From Micromonospora avicenniae (GTDB lineage Bacteria; Actinomycetota; Actinomycetes; Mycobacteriales; Micromonosporaceae), in assembly GCF_900156065.1 (NCBI RefSeq), contig NZ_FTNF01000001.1, positions 62,001 to 126,000 on the forward strand: a stretch of 64,000 bases of DNA. Reading direction: 5' to 3'. Under the pieces are notes generated by a model, which had not been told where the DNA came from, did no database searches, and saw only the letters and a list, made by a program, of their open reading frames with translations. Shown here in pieces: positions 1 to 9,125 of the stretch. Position 1 is the stretch's first letter, and each line of letters opens with the position of its first letter. The position numbers and the translations under genes were made by a program.

Positions 1-2
1 TC

Positions 3-680
3 TTCGCCGCCGGCGAGGTCTCCGGCGGGATGCACGGCTCCAACCGGCTCGGCGGCAACTCGCTGTCCGACCTGCTCGTCTTCGGCAAGCGGGCGGGCGG
101 TCACGCCGCCTCGTACGCCGACGGTCTGGTCGAGCGGCCGAAGGTGGCGGTACAGGCGGTCGAGGCCGCGGTGGAGACGGCGCTGGCGCCGTTGCAGCGG
201 GACACGGGCGAGAGCCCGTACACCCTCCAGCAGGACCTCCAGGCGGTGATGGGGGACCTGGTCGGCATCATCCGGCGCGAGGGGGAGTTGGCCGACGCCC
301 TGGTCCGCCTCGCCGAGCTGCGCGAGCGGGTGGCGAAGGTGAGCGCGGCCGGCGGGCGGCGCTACAACCCCGGCTGGCACCTGGCGCTCGACCTGCGCAA
401 CATGCTCGTGGTCTCGGAGTGCACCGCGAAGGCGGCGCTGGAGCGACAGGAGTCGCGCGGCGGGCACACCCGGGAGGACTACCCGTCGATGGACCCGAAG
501 TGGCGGCGGCTCAACCTGGTCTGCTCGTTGGACGGGGACGCCGTCCGGCTGACCCACAAGCCGCTGCCGAAGATGCGGCCGGAGCTGATCGGGCTGTTCG
601 ACCGGGCCGAGCTGGCCAAGTACCTGACCGACGAGGAACTCGCCGAGTTCGACGCCCTCACCGAGGAGGCGAACAACTGA
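3..680 (+). CDS. sdhA: Succinate dehydrogenase/fumarate reductase flavoprotein subunit, C-terminal part (5' truncated by window)
   Basis: Only the last ~226 residues are present, and the reading frame is open from base 3. The first visible residues [20 protein letters not shown] are the conserved FAD-domain segment of SdhA/FrdA, where the flavin-binding Gly-rich turn and substrate residues meet. The rest is the helical C-terminal domain, including the [30 protein letters not shown] stretch that carries the conserved active-site and FAD-contact Arg/His residues (RGGH.R.DYP). It oxidises succinate to fumarate with covalent FAD. The stop overlaps the sdhB start (TGATG), so the two genes are translationally coupled. 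The membrane anchor gene sdhC should lie upstream, outside the window. Confidence 0.95.
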   Translation, partial: FAAGEVSGGMHGSNRLGGNSLSDLLVFGKRAGGHAASYADGLVERPKVAVQAVEAAVETALAPLQRDTGESPYTLQQDLQAVMGDLVGIIRREGELADALVRLAELRERVAKVSAAGGRRYNPGWHLALDLRNMLVVSECTAKAALERQESRGGHTREDYPSMDPKWRRLNLVCSLDGDAVRLTHKPLPKMRPELIGLFDRAELAKYLTDEELAEFDALTEEANN

Positions 681-1741
681 TGGGAAGCAAGCGGCAGTTC
701 CGCATCTGGCGGGGCGACGAGACCGGTGGCGACCTGAAGGACTACACGGTCGAGGTCAACGAGGGCGAGGTCGTCCTCGACATCATTCACCGGCTCCAGG
801 CCACCGAGGCGCCGGACCTGGCGTGCCGGTGGAACTGCAAGGCCGGCAAGTGCGGCTCCTGCTCCATGGAGATCAACGGCAAGCCGCGGCTGGGCTGCAT
901 GACCCGGATGTCGACGTTCGAGGAGTCCGAGACCGTCACGGTCACCCCGCTGCGCACCTTCCCGGTGATCCGGGACCTGGTCACCGATGTCTCGTTCAAC
1001 TACGAGAAGGCTCGGGAGACCCCCGCGTTCGCGCCGCCGGCGGACGTGGCGCCCGGCGACTACCGGATGCAGCAGGTCGACGTGGAGCGCTCGCAGGAGT
1101 TCCGCAAGTGCATCGAGTGCTTCCTCTGCCAGAACGTGTGCCATGTGATCCGCGATCACGAGGAGAACAAGCCGGCCTTCTCCGGGCCGCGCTTCTTCAT
1201 CCGCGCCGCGGAACTGGACATGCATCCGCTCGACACCCGGACCGACCGCAAGGAGTACGCGCAGGCGGAGATGGGCCTGGGGTACTGCAACATCACCAAG
1301 TGCTGCACCGAGGTCTGCCCCGAGCACATCAAGATCACTGACAACGGGATCATCCCCATGAAGGAACGCGCGGTCGACCGCAGGTACGATCCCCTTGTGA
1401 GGCTTGGTAGCAAGATCTTCCGTCGGGGTGAGACGCCCCAGAACAGCGTGACCAGCGCGCGCGCGGCCGGCCCGGCGACGCCCAGCACCAGCGCGGGCTT
1501 TCACTCGCACGCCGGTGGCTCGCACGACTCGCGGGCCGAGGCCCAGGCGCAGAGCGGGGTGAACTGGCACCGCGAGGTGCCCCACCCGACCGCGCCGGCG
1601 GTGGACGAGCGGGGCAAGCTGCCGCTCACGGAGCTCACCTTCGATCGGGCAGCCGCGCCGTCGCCCTTCGGCGACGACGTGAGCTTCCCGCTCCCTCCGG
1701 AGCACCTCAACTTCGCCCACCCGGAGCAGGACAAGCACTGA
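680..1741 (+). CDS. sdhB: Succinate dehydrogenase iron-sulfur subunit with long C-terminal extension
   Basis: This 353-residue protein passes electrons from SdhA flavin to the quinone site. The N-terminal ferredoxin domain has the 2Fe-2S cysteines C53, C58, C61 and C73. The second domain has C144-x2-C-x2-C-x3-C and a second cluster CNITKCCTEVCP around 203-214, which ligate the [4Fe-4S] and [3Fe-4S] centres. The family usually ends near residue 250. Here about 100 further residues follow IFRR. They are rich in Ser, Ala, His and Pro, look disordered, and end in an acidic/aromatic segment. The start ATG at 680 overlaps the sdhA stop. A terminator hairpin lies 23 bp past the stop. The enzyme call is firm; the role of the tail is unknown. 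Confidence 0.96.
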   Translation: MGSKRQFRIWRGDETGGDLKDYTVEVNEGEVVLDIIHRLQATEAPDLACRWNCKAGKCGSCSMEINGKPRLGCMTRMSTFEESETVTVTPLRTFPVIRDLVTDVSFNYEKARETPAFAPPADVAPGDYRMQQVDVERSQEFRKCIECFLCQNVCHVIRDHEENKPAFSGPRFFIRAAELDMHPLDTRTDRKEYAQAEMGLGYCNITKCCTEVCPEHIKITDNGIIPMKERAVDRRYDPLVRLGSKIFRRGETPQNSVTSARAAGPATPSTSAGFHSHAGGSHDSRAEAQAQSGVNWHREVPHPTAPAVDERGKLPLTELTFDRAAAPSPFGDDVSFPLPPEHLNFAHPEQDKH

Positions 1742-1763
1742 GCACGTCGACGACAACGATGAC

Positions 1764-1792
1764 GGGGGCCGCGGCACTTGCCGCCGGCCCCC
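1764..1792 (+). terminator. Terminator hairpin after sdhB
   Basis: The arms 1764-1776 and 1779-1792 form a G/C-rich stem (GGGGGCCG paired with CGGCCCCC, plus an inner CGGCA/TGCCG stem with one bulge). It is followed by a pyrimidine-rich stretch. It lies 23 bp after the sdhB stop and probably ends the sdh operon transcript. Confidence 0.7.
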
Positions 1793-1904
1793 GCTTCTAT
1801 TCTGCCCAGATGTGCGCTTCGTCATCAGAACGGCCCGTTCGGGCCGGTCACGACGGTTACCGGAGGACCGGTCCCGCAGGCCCGGCCGGCGGGACGGCGA
1901 CAGG

Positions 1905-2345
1905 TCAGCCGGCGGCGAGAATGGGACGTAGGGCGGCCACGATGGGAGCATCGGCGGGTAGCCAGGTCACCGAGTCCAGCTCGGCAGCGGAGAGCCAGCG
2001 CAGCCCCGAGTGCTCAAGTGGCTGGGGCTCGGCGTCACCGAGCAGGCGCGCGGCGTACACCTTGAGCACCGAGCGTCCGTGGGCCATCTTGACGTCGCGG
2101 CCGACTCGGTCGCCGATCTCCACGCGTACGGCCAGCTCCTCGACGCACTCCCGGGCCAGCGCCTCAGGCTCGGACTCCCCCGGCTCGACCTTGCCACCCG
2201 GGAACTCCCACATGCCGGCCACCTCCGGCGGTGCGGAACGGGCGCACGCGAGCACCCGCCCGTCCCGGATGATTGCCGCGCCCACGATCACCTTGAGGTC
2301 CCGCCGCGCGGCCTGCCCGCCGCCACTCGCCCGTTCGGTCTGCAC
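1905..2345 (-). CDS. Nudix (MutT-like) hydrolase, probable 8-oxo-dGTP diphosphatase
   Basis: This 146-residue single-domain protein has a complete Nudix box at residues 51-73 (GKVEPGESEPEALARECVEE then L), matching Gx5Ex7REUxEExGU except the final Gly. The preceding WEFPGGK is typical of MutT proteins that clean oxidised dGTP from the nucleotide pool. It runs opposite to sdhAB and has no operon partner. The hydrolase fold is certain; the substrate is inferred from MutT-like length and the WEFPGG motif, and other nucleotides are possible. Confidence 0.9.
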   Translation of the reverse strand: MQTERASGGGQAARRDLKVIVGAAIIRDGRVLACARSAPPEVAGMWEFPGGKVEPGESEPEALARECVEELAVRVEIGDRVGRDVKMAHGRSVLKVYAARLLGDAEPQPLEHSGLRWLSAAELDSVTWLPADAPIVAALRPILAAG

Positions 2346-2528
2346 GGCCGTCCAGCGTGCCAGATCAATCGGCGGTTTGGGTACCGGAACCGGCCGCTAA
2401 GTCAGGAAGACCCGGAAGTGTGGGCGTGGACACACGAACGGCAGGGCGAAAGACTAGAAGCCACCGACAAGACACGGGATGGCGACGATTTGGCCACAAG
2501 CCGGCAACGGCGCCTGGGAGGTGCGGTG

Positions 2529-2834
2529 ATGCGTGCGCTGTTCAACGGCCGAGCGAAGCAGGACTACCTCTCCGACGCACTCACCCTGCTCCCCGGCTGG
2601 ACCCGCGAGGGCGAGCAGATCCAGCGCACCCTCGTGATCGACGACAGCCAGCACGCCGCCCTCACGGAACGGGTGAAGGTGGTGGCGGACGCGCTGCACC
2701 TGCGGCCGGAGATCAGCCGCCGGGCGGACCACACCCAGATCCGGGTGGGGCACGGAAACGTCCCGCTCAGCGAGGGCGAGGTGCTGCTCGCCGCCCGGAT
2801 CGAGGACGCCTACCGCACGGTCACCGAATCCTGA
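2529..2834 (+). CDS. Pterin-4a-carbinolamine dehydratase-like protein with altered active site
   Basis: This is a 101-residue protein. The LPGWTREGEQIQR beginning, the central helix VKVVADALHLRPEI and the C-terminal SEGEVLLAARIEDAY fit the PCD/DCoH fold (helix-beta-helix with terminal ALAxxID helix). In true 4a-hydroxytetrahydrobiopterin dehydratases a His-His/Asn-Pro motif carries catalysis. Here the matching place reads HLRP, so the His pair is not intact. A role in pterin recycling is therefore uncertain and a structural or regulatory role is possible. GTG at 2526 directly precedes ATG 2529; a GGGAGG ribosome-binding site sits just upstream and fits either start. The HAD gene follows after 24 bp. 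Confidence 0.7.
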   Translation: MRALFNGRAKQDYLSDALTLLPGWTREGEQIQRTLVIDDSQHAALTERVKVVADALHLRPEISRRADHTQIRVGHGNVPLSEGEVLLAARIEDAYRTVTES

Positions 2835-2858
2835 CCGCCCGGCGTACGCTTCCCGCTC

Positions 2859-3464
2859 ATGACGCAACGGGCGGTCGTCTTCGACATCGGCGGCGTCCTG
2901 GAGATCACCCCCTCGATCGGCACCATCGCCCGGTGGGAGCCCAAGTTCGGGCTGCGGCCGGGCGAGATGGCGGAGCGCGCCGGAGACATCTGGGCGGATG
3001 GCGCAGTCGGTGCGATCACGCTGGACCAGGTGCACCGACTCCTCGCCGACCGGCTGACCGCCGACGCGGCGCAGGTCGCCGCCTTCCTGAACGACGTCTG
3101 GGTGGAGTACCTCGGCACACCCAACACCGAACTGATCGACTACCTCCGGTCGCTGCGCTCCCGCTGCCGGACGGGCATCATCAGCAACAGCTTCGTCGGC
3201 GCACGGGAACGTGAGCAGGAGCGATACGGCTTCGCCGACCTCACCGACTGCCTCGTCTACTCGCACGAGGTGGGCATGTCTAAGCCGGATCCCCGTATCT
3301 ACCTGCTCGCCTGCGAGCGGCTCGGCGTACCGCCGAAGCGGACGCTCTTCCTCGACGACGTACCGGCCGCGGTCGAGGGCGCCCGCGCGGTCGGCATCCA
3401 CGGGGTCCGCTTCGAGTCGAACACGCAGGCGATCGCCGCGATCGAGGACTGGCTGGGGGCGTGA
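2859..3464 (+). CDS. HAD-superfamily hydrolase
   Basis: This 201-residue HAD-like protein has motif I FDIGGVLE with nucleophile Asp9. The usual second Asp of DxDx(T/V) is replaced by Gly, as in the haloacid-dehalogenase/epoxide-hydrolase-like branch. Motif II is Ser/Asn in IISNS. Motif III is Lys in MSKPDPRIY. Motif IV is LFLDDV. A helical cap lies between residues ~20 and 100. The substrate cannot be read from the sequence. Loss of the second Asp argues against a simple phosphatase. It lies 24 bp after the pterin dehydratase-like gene and may be co-transcribed with it. Confidence 0.9.
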   Translation: MTQRAVVFDIGGVLEITPSIGTIARWEPKFGLRPGEMAERAGDIWADGAVGAITLDQVHRLLADRLTADAAQVAAFLNDVWVEYLGTPNTELIDYLRSLRSRCRTGIISNSFVGAREREQERYGFADLTDCLVYSHEVGMSKPDPRIYLLACERLGVPPKRTLFLDDVPAAVEGARAVGIHGVRFESNTQAIAAIEDWLGA

Positions 3465-3530
3465 AAACCTCGTCGTCACCGGAAACCGGCAGTCTTCGGA
3501 GGTTGGCGCGCGCTTCCTAACGTGAGGCGC

Positions 3531-3893
3531 ATGGCCAATGCGACGTACGACCGCAAGGAGCAGTTCCAGCAGATCCAGAGTGGGTTGCTCGACGGAGAGC
3601 AGATCATCGCCGTCTACGACGCCGTCGGCACCGGCACCGGATTCATCGGCCTCACCGACCGGCGGGTGATCATCCAGGACCGCTCGTTCATCGGCAAGCG
3701 GTACGCGATCACCAGCATCCCGTACTCGAAGATCACCAGCGTGAGCGTGGTCAGCAACAAGTCCTGGGGCGGCTCGTTCTTCTCGACGGGCGCGATCGCG
3801 ATCCACGTCGGCACGCACACCTACGAGGTGGAATTCCGTGGCACGCAGAAGAGCCACCACGTTCACAATGTGATCCTGCACTACATCTCCTGA
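3531..3893 (+). CDS. Small PH-like domain protein
   Basis: This is a 120-residue single-domain protein. An N-terminal helix (KEQFQQIQSGLLDGEQIIAVY) is followed by alternating strands, including FIGLTDRRVIIQD and YSKITSVSVVSN, and a C-terminal helix. This pattern is that of bacterial PH-domain (bPH, YvbH/YdjM-like) proteins. These form ring oligomers of unknown function, often linked to envelope stress. There is no signal peptide or membrane segment. ATG 3531 is chosen over GTG 3522 because GTGAGG just upstream serves as its ribosome-binding site. It stands alone between the HAD gene and a methyltransferase. Confidence 0.85.
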   Translation: MANATYDRKEQFQQIQSGLLDGEQIIAVYDAVGTGTGFIGLTDRRVIIQDRSFIGKRYAITSIPYSKITSVSVVSNKSWGGSFFSTGAIAIHVGTHTYEVEFRGTQKSHHVHNVILHYIS

Positions 3894-3959
3894 TCGTGAA
3901 CCACGCGGCGACAAGCGGCGAGTGAGGGGCGGCGACGTGGCGAACGGGGAGTCGGCGCG

Positions 3960-4709
3960 GTGAGGCACGCGGAGTTCGAAGACCCTCGCCTGGTGCAGGT
4001 GTACGACGCGGAATGCCCCTGGGGCCCCGACGACGACTTCTTCCTCGCCGTGGTCGACGAGACGCCCGCTGCCCGGGTGCTCGACCTCGGCTGCGGCACC
4101 GGACGGCTGACCATCGCGATGGCGGCGGCCGGTCACACGGTCACCGGCGTCGACCCGGCGCACGCCTCTCTCGCCGCAGCCCGGCGGAAACCCGGTGCCG
4201 ACCGGGTCACCTGGGTCGAGGGCACGTCGGCCGAATTGCCGACCGACGCGTACGACGTGGCAGTGATGACCAGCCACGTGGCCCAGATCTTCGCCACCCG
4301 CGCCCAGTGGGCGGCCACCCTCGCCGATCTGCGCCGGGCGTTGGTGCCCGGTGGCCGGCTGGTCTTCGACTCAAGTGACCCGGCGGACCGGCGCTGGGAG
4401 CGGTGGAACCCGGTCGACTCGCGGCGCCGGATCGTCCTGCCGGACGGCCGGAAGGTCGAGGCGTGGACCGAGGTGACGGCGATCGCCGCAGGCGACGTCG
4501 GCTTCGAGCACCACTACGTCTTTCCCGACGGCGAGGAACTGCGCAGCTCGGCCACACTGCGCTTCCGCACCGAACGGGACCTGCGCGACTCGCTGCGGGT
4601 GGCTGGGTTCTACGTCGAGCACGTCTTCGGTGGCTGGGGGCGCGAGCCGGTCGGTGCGGGCGACGGCGAACTCGTGGTCATCGCCCGCCGCGCGGCGACG
4701 CCGGAATAA
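3960..4709 (+). CDS. Class I SAM-dependent methyltransferase
   Basis: This 249-residue protein has a Rossmann-type methyltransferase core. Motif I VLDLGCGTGRLT lies at residues ~39-50. Motif II acidic residue is in TVTGVDPAHASL, and motif IV in AYDVAVMTSHVAQ. A following helix contains WAATLADLRRALVPGGRLVFDSSDP, the classic post-IV LxPGGxLV segment. The C-terminal half (~130-245) is a substrate-binding beta-rich region of a type common in actinomycete small-molecule methyltransferases. The substrate is unknown. The start is GTG 3960; no clear partner genes are adjacent. Confidence 0.9.
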   Translation: MRHAEFEDPRLVQVYDAECPWGPDDDFFLAVVDETPAARVLDLGCGTGRLTIAMAAAGHTVTGVDPAHASLAAARRKPGADRVTWVEGTSAELPTDAYDVAVMTSHVAQIFATRAQWAATLADLRRALVPGGRLVFDSSDPADRRWERWNPVDSRRRIVLPDGRKVEAWTEVTAIAAGDVGFEHHYVFPDGEELRSSATLRFRTERDLRDSLRVAGFYVEHVFGGWGREPVGAGDGELVVIARRAATPE

Positions 4710-4814
4710 CCGTCGACGGAACGGGAAGAAAAGCCGACCGCTCCGCCGGCCCGGCGCGGACACCGAAGAGCGCGGCAGGTTGTGCGCCGCGCCGGAGCTC
4801 AGGTTTCGGGAGAG

Positions 4815-5198
4815 ATGACGATGACCGACCAGCCGGACAGCTACCAGCGGGCGCTCGACACGGCGGAACGGCTCCTGGGTGCCCCGCTCACCCTTCCGCT
4901 CGCTCCCGGTGAGCCGGAGGTCGGGCAGGACTTCCGCCGCCTCGCCACCCTGCAGACGTTCGGCGAGTCGTGGCCGCGCCCCGGACTGGACCTCCGGAGC
5001 CGGGCCCTCGTCTCCGTCGCCATCGCGGCCGCGCTCGGCACGCATGAGCCGCTGCGTGGGCAGTTGCGGATCGCGCTGCACTCCGGTGTCAGCAAGGAGG
5101 AGATCGTCGAGCTCTTCATTCACCTCGCCGCGTACGCCGGCGCGGCCCGTGCCTTCGACTGCTACCAGGTGGCGCTCGCGGTCTTCGGCGAGGGCTGA
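4815..5198 (+). CDS. Carboxymuconolactone decarboxylase family protein
   Basis: This 127-residue all-helical protein aligns with the CMD/PcaC fold. RSRALVSVAIAAALGTHEPLRGQLRIALHSGVSKEEIVELFIHLAAYAG is the hallmark segment. It lacks the redox CxxC of AhpD-type members, so a peroxidase role is unlikely, and it resembles the gamma-carboxymuconolactone decarboxylase group. No beta-ketoadipate pathway genes are nearby, so the substrate remains unknown. Two ATGs (4815 and 4821) are possible; GGGAGAG just upstream favours 4815 or 4821 equally. Confidence 0.85.
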   Translation: MTMTDQPDSYQRALDTAERLLGAPLTLPLAPGEPEVGQDFRRLATLQTFGESWPRPGLDLRSRALVSVAIAAALGTHEPLRGQLRIALHSGVSKEEIVELFIHLAAYAGAARAFDCYQVALAVFGEG

Positions 5199-5283
5199 CA
5201 CACGCCGCGGCGGCACCTAAGATCCGCTGTCGGGGCGGTTCCACCGCGCCGAGCTGATCCGCGCGAGCGCACAGGGGTGTCAG

Positions 5284-5742
5284 ATGCAGGTGACCGTACG
5301 GGCGGCGACGGCAGACGACGCGCTGGACCTGGGCGGCCTCCGGTGGCGGCGCCTGACCGAGGAGCGCGGCTACACCGGCACGGACCGTGACGCGTTCCTG
5401 CGGCTCTTCTCCACCTGGGTCGCCGATCACCTGTCGAGCCACCTGCCCTTCCTCGCCGAGGTCGACGGCGCGGTGGTCGGGATGGCGTGGCTGATGGTCG
5501 CCGACCGGGTGCCGACGCCCGCCGACCGCGCCCGGCGCAGCGGCGACGTCCAGTCGGTGTACGTGGTACCCGAGCTGCGCGACAGCGGGATCGGCGCCGA
5601 ACTGCTGGAGGCCGTGCTCGCCGAGGCGGGCAAGCTCGACCTGGAGCACGTGACCGTGCACTCCAGCGAGCGCGCGGTGCGGTTCTACCAGCGGGTCGGC
5701 TTCCAGCACGACCAGCGCTGGCTCCGCTGGCAGCCGGCCTGA
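5284..5742 (+). CDS. GNAT family N-acetyltransferase
   Basis: This 152-residue protein has a complete GNAT fold. Strand beta4 and motif A read VQSVYVVPELRDSGIGAELLEAVL, where RDSGIG is the pyrophosphate-binding Q/RxxGxG loop for acetyl-CoA. The C-terminal VTVHSSERAVRFYQRVGF is motif B with the family's typical FYxrxGF. The acceptor (amine, antibiotic or protein N-terminus) cannot be told. The gene is convergent with the threonine aldolase gene, with 7 bp between their stops. Confidence 0.9.
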   Translation: MQVTVRAATADDALDLGGLRWRRLTEERGYTGTDRDAFLRLFSTWVADHLSSHLPFLAEVDGAVVGMAWLMVADRVPTPADRARRSGDVQSVYVVPELRDSGIGAELLEAVLAEAGKLDLEHVTVHSSERAVRFYQRVGFQHDQRWLRWQPA

Positions 5743-5749
5743 CGACCGG

Positions 5750-6853
5750 TCAGTCCCGCAGAGCGCCGGCGACGTGGAGGAACCGTTCGCCGATCTCGAC
5801 GACGTCTTCGGCGCTCCATTCGAGGCCGGGCCCGGCGACGGTGACCTCGGCTCTCGACACGCCCGGCACCTCGGTCTCCTGCCAGCCGCCGACGAACCAC
5901 ACCTTTTCCTTCTCGGCGAGCGCCAGCGCCGCGTCGTTGAGCGTCTTTGCCGGATGGGGTAGCCAGAGCCGGAACTGGTGCGTGTGCGGCGGGTCCGGAT
6001 ACACCCGCGCCCCCGGCAGCGTGGCGAGGGCCGCGGCGACCGTCCGGGCGTGTCGGACGTACTCGGGGACGCGCGGCAGCACCCTGTCGAGTCCGGCGAG
6101 GGCGCTGAGGGCAGCCGGCCACTGCTGGAACAGCTGACCGCCGTATCGGTGCCGCCAGACCCGCGCGTACGCGGCCAGTTCCGTGGTGCCGGCGAGCACC
6201 GCGCCGCTGATGCCGCCGAGCGTCTTGTAGAACGAGACGTAGGTGCTGTCGGCGAGGCCGGCGATCTCGCTGAGGGTGTGCGCCAGGTACGGGGTGGACT
6301 CCCAGATCCGTGCGCCGTCGAAGTGCACGCGCGCCCCGATCGCACGCGCCGCGGCGCACGCGGCCACGAGTTCGTCCCAGCTAGGGAGCACGAAACCCGC
6401 GTCGCGCAGCGGGAGTTCGAAGACGACGGTGCTCACCGGTTCGGCCAGCGCGCTTATCTCGTCAGCGGTGGGGTTGCGGGGCATGGTCGTCGGCCACGTG
6501 CTGCGCAGGCCACCCAGGTGGGCGAGGGCGTGCCGCTCGTGCACCTCCTGGTGCCCGAGCGGGTGCAGGGCGGCCGTGCGACGCCCGCTGCGGTCCGCGC
6601 CGTAGCGCAGTGCCACCTGCTGCGCCATCGTGCCCGTGGGGAAGAAGACGGCGGCCTCGGCGCCGAGGAGTTCCGCGACCCGCTCCTCCACCGTGGCGAC
6701 CGGTCCGTCGCCGTAGAAGTCGGGCTGGCCGTCCAGGTCCCCGCCGGCGGCCAGCGCGGCGAGGTGGTCCCGCATGGTGGCCGGCCGGGCCCCGGAGAGG
6801 ATTCGGTCGGAGGCCGCCTGAGCGGCCAGCCGGCGCTGCCTTGTGTCGTGCAT
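5750..6853 (-). CDS. Low-specificity threonine aldolase (beta-eliminating lyase family, PLP)
   Basis: This 367-residue fold-type I PLP enzyme aligns with L-threonine aldolases, which split L-threonine/allo-threonine to glycine and acetaldehyde. Visible landmarks are FFPTGTMAQQVAL (phosphate-binding Ser/Thr-Gly loop, ~71-82), HFDGAR (Asp179, pyridine N contact) and SFYKTLGGISGAVL with Lys210 as the Schiff-base lysine. Length and motif order are normal. Substrate stereochemistry cannot be read. It is transcribed from the same strand as ychF but a 242-bp gap with a strong hairpin separates them. Confidence 0.88.
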   Translation of the reverse strand: MHDTRQRRLAAQAASDRILSGARPATMRDHLAALAAGGDLDGQPDFYGDGPVATVEERVAELLGAEAAVFFPTGTMAQQVALRYGADRSGRRTAALHPLGHQEVHERHALAHLGGLRSTWPTTMPRNPTADEISALAEPVSTVVFELPLRDAGFVLPSWDELVAACAAARAIGARVHFDGARIWESTPYLAHTLSEIAGLADSTYVSFYKTLGGISGAVLAGTTELAAYARVWRHRYGGQLFQQWPAALSALAGLDRVLPRVPEYVRHARTVAAALATLPGARVYPDPPHTHQFRLWLPHPAKTLNDAALALAEKEKVWFVGGWQETEVPGVSRAEVTVAGPGLEWSAEDVVEIGERFLHVAGALRD

Positions 6854-6933
6854 TCGCAGATCGTCGCAGACGACCCACCCACCGGCGGCAGGTCACTCCC
6901 CCGACACCGGTGGTGGACGTGTGGACGCCGCTC

Positions 6934-6987
6934 CCTGTCGAGCTGCCCCGGATATGGGGCGTCCCATTTCCGGGGCGGCTCGACAGG
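6934..6987 (-). terminator. Long near-perfect hairpin between ychF and the threonine aldolase gene
   Basis: Outer arms 6934-6952 and 6969-6987 are 19 bp with a single T-G wobble. After one T-T mismatch, an inner ATGGG/CCCAT stem (6954-6958 and 6963-6967) closes a 4-base loop. It lies downstream of ychF on its coding strand and has no T-tract. A terminator or a dispersed palindromic element both fit. The remainder of the 6854-7095 gap holds no gene I can support. Confidence 0.6.
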
Positions 6988-7095
6988 ATCTCAGCGCGGG
7001 TCGCGGGCGGCCGCCGACACGCGTCCGGCCCCGCGACCGGCCGCCGGCCTCACCGTGCGCCTGGCTCGGATCGCTGCTGCGGAGACCGGCCGGAT

Positions 7096-8181
<1,086 letters not shown>

Positions 8182-8304
8182 GACGAGCCAGCTTACGCCG
8201 ACGACCTCCGCCCCCGGGAACGCGGTGCGGTGTTCGCGCGGCGGGTCGTCGGACCGGGTCGTCCTTGCCGGACGGGGACGCCGGAACTGCCACGCCCCGG
8301 TCGG

Positions 8305-9042
8305 TCAGGCCTCGAGCAGGCGCGGGGTGATGACGGTCTCCGATACGGTGCCGTTCGCGGCCCGGCTCACCTCGTACGCCGAGACGCCCTCCCGGTCCGC
8401 GACCGCCTCGACCAGCTTGTCGCGCCGGTAGACGAGACCGACGCCGTCGTCGGTGCAGTGCGAGACGGGCAGCGTGCCGTCGCCGACCAGCCGGTGGATC
8501 AGGGGGCGGCGCTGCTCCTCGCTGTCGTAGTGCACGCCGTTGCCGTACGGCAGCCAGCCGAGCCCGTCGGTGTACGCCCGCAGCTGCGGCCCGAAGCTGT
8601 CGGTGGCACCGCCCTTGTGCCAGCAGATCGAGCCGGCGGAGACCCCGCCCAGGACCACCCCGGCCTGCCAGCACTCGTGCAGGATCTCGTCGAGGCCGTG
8701 CACCCGCCAGACCGCGAGCAGGTTGGCCACGCTGCCGCCGCCGACCCAGATGACGTCCTGGGCGAGCAGGTGGGCGCGGATGTCGTCGACGTTCGGCATC
8801 GGGAAGAGCGCCAGGTGCGACATGCGGAACCGGGTGCCCGCGAAGGCACCGTAGAGCGCGGTGAACGTGGTGGGCTGGTCGCCGACCGCCTGCCCCAGGT
8901 AGCAGATGCGCGGTTCCGGTCCGGCCTGGGCCAGTTCCGCGGCGAGCTCGAAGATCGGCCCCGGCCGCAGGTCGTACGGCCCGCGGCGGCGGCTGAAGAA
9001 GCCCATGCTGGTGGCGAGGATGGTCGGTTCGCTGGCGGGCAC
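8305..9042 (-). CDS. Peptidase E-like protein (S51 family serine peptidase)
   Basis: The 245-residue product shows the S51/class I glutaminase-like fold. The nucleophile elbow is GGVSAGSICW (GxSxG with catalytic Ser), preceded by VIWVGGGSVANLL, which forms the oxyanion region. The downstream SHCTDDGVGLVY carries the His/Asp-type acidic segment. E. coli PepE hydrolyses Asp-X dipeptides; whether this protein shares that specificity is inferred. GTG 9042 is preferred because GGAAGGA lies 7 bp upstream. An in-frame ATG at 9072 would add 10 residues without a clear ribosome-binding site. Confidence 0.85.
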   Translation of the reverse strand: MPASEPTILATSMGFFSRRRGPYDLRPGPIFELAAELAQAGPEPRICYLGQAVGDQPTTFTALYGAFAGTRFRMSHLALFPMPNVDDIRAHLLAQDVIWVGGGSVANLLAVWRVHGLDEILHECWQAGVVLGGVSAGSICWHKGGATDSFGPQLRAYTDGLGWLPYGNGVHYDSEEQRRPLIHRLVGDGTLPVSHCTDDGVGLVYRRDKLVEAVADREGVSAYEVSRAANGTVSETVITPRLLEA

Positions 9043-9125
9043 GGTCGTCCTTCCGTCGAGTCCGCCACCCATCCTGCCCCAGCCCGCGCCACCGGCCGGG
9101 AGGCGGGTCGGGGTCCGCGCCGGGC

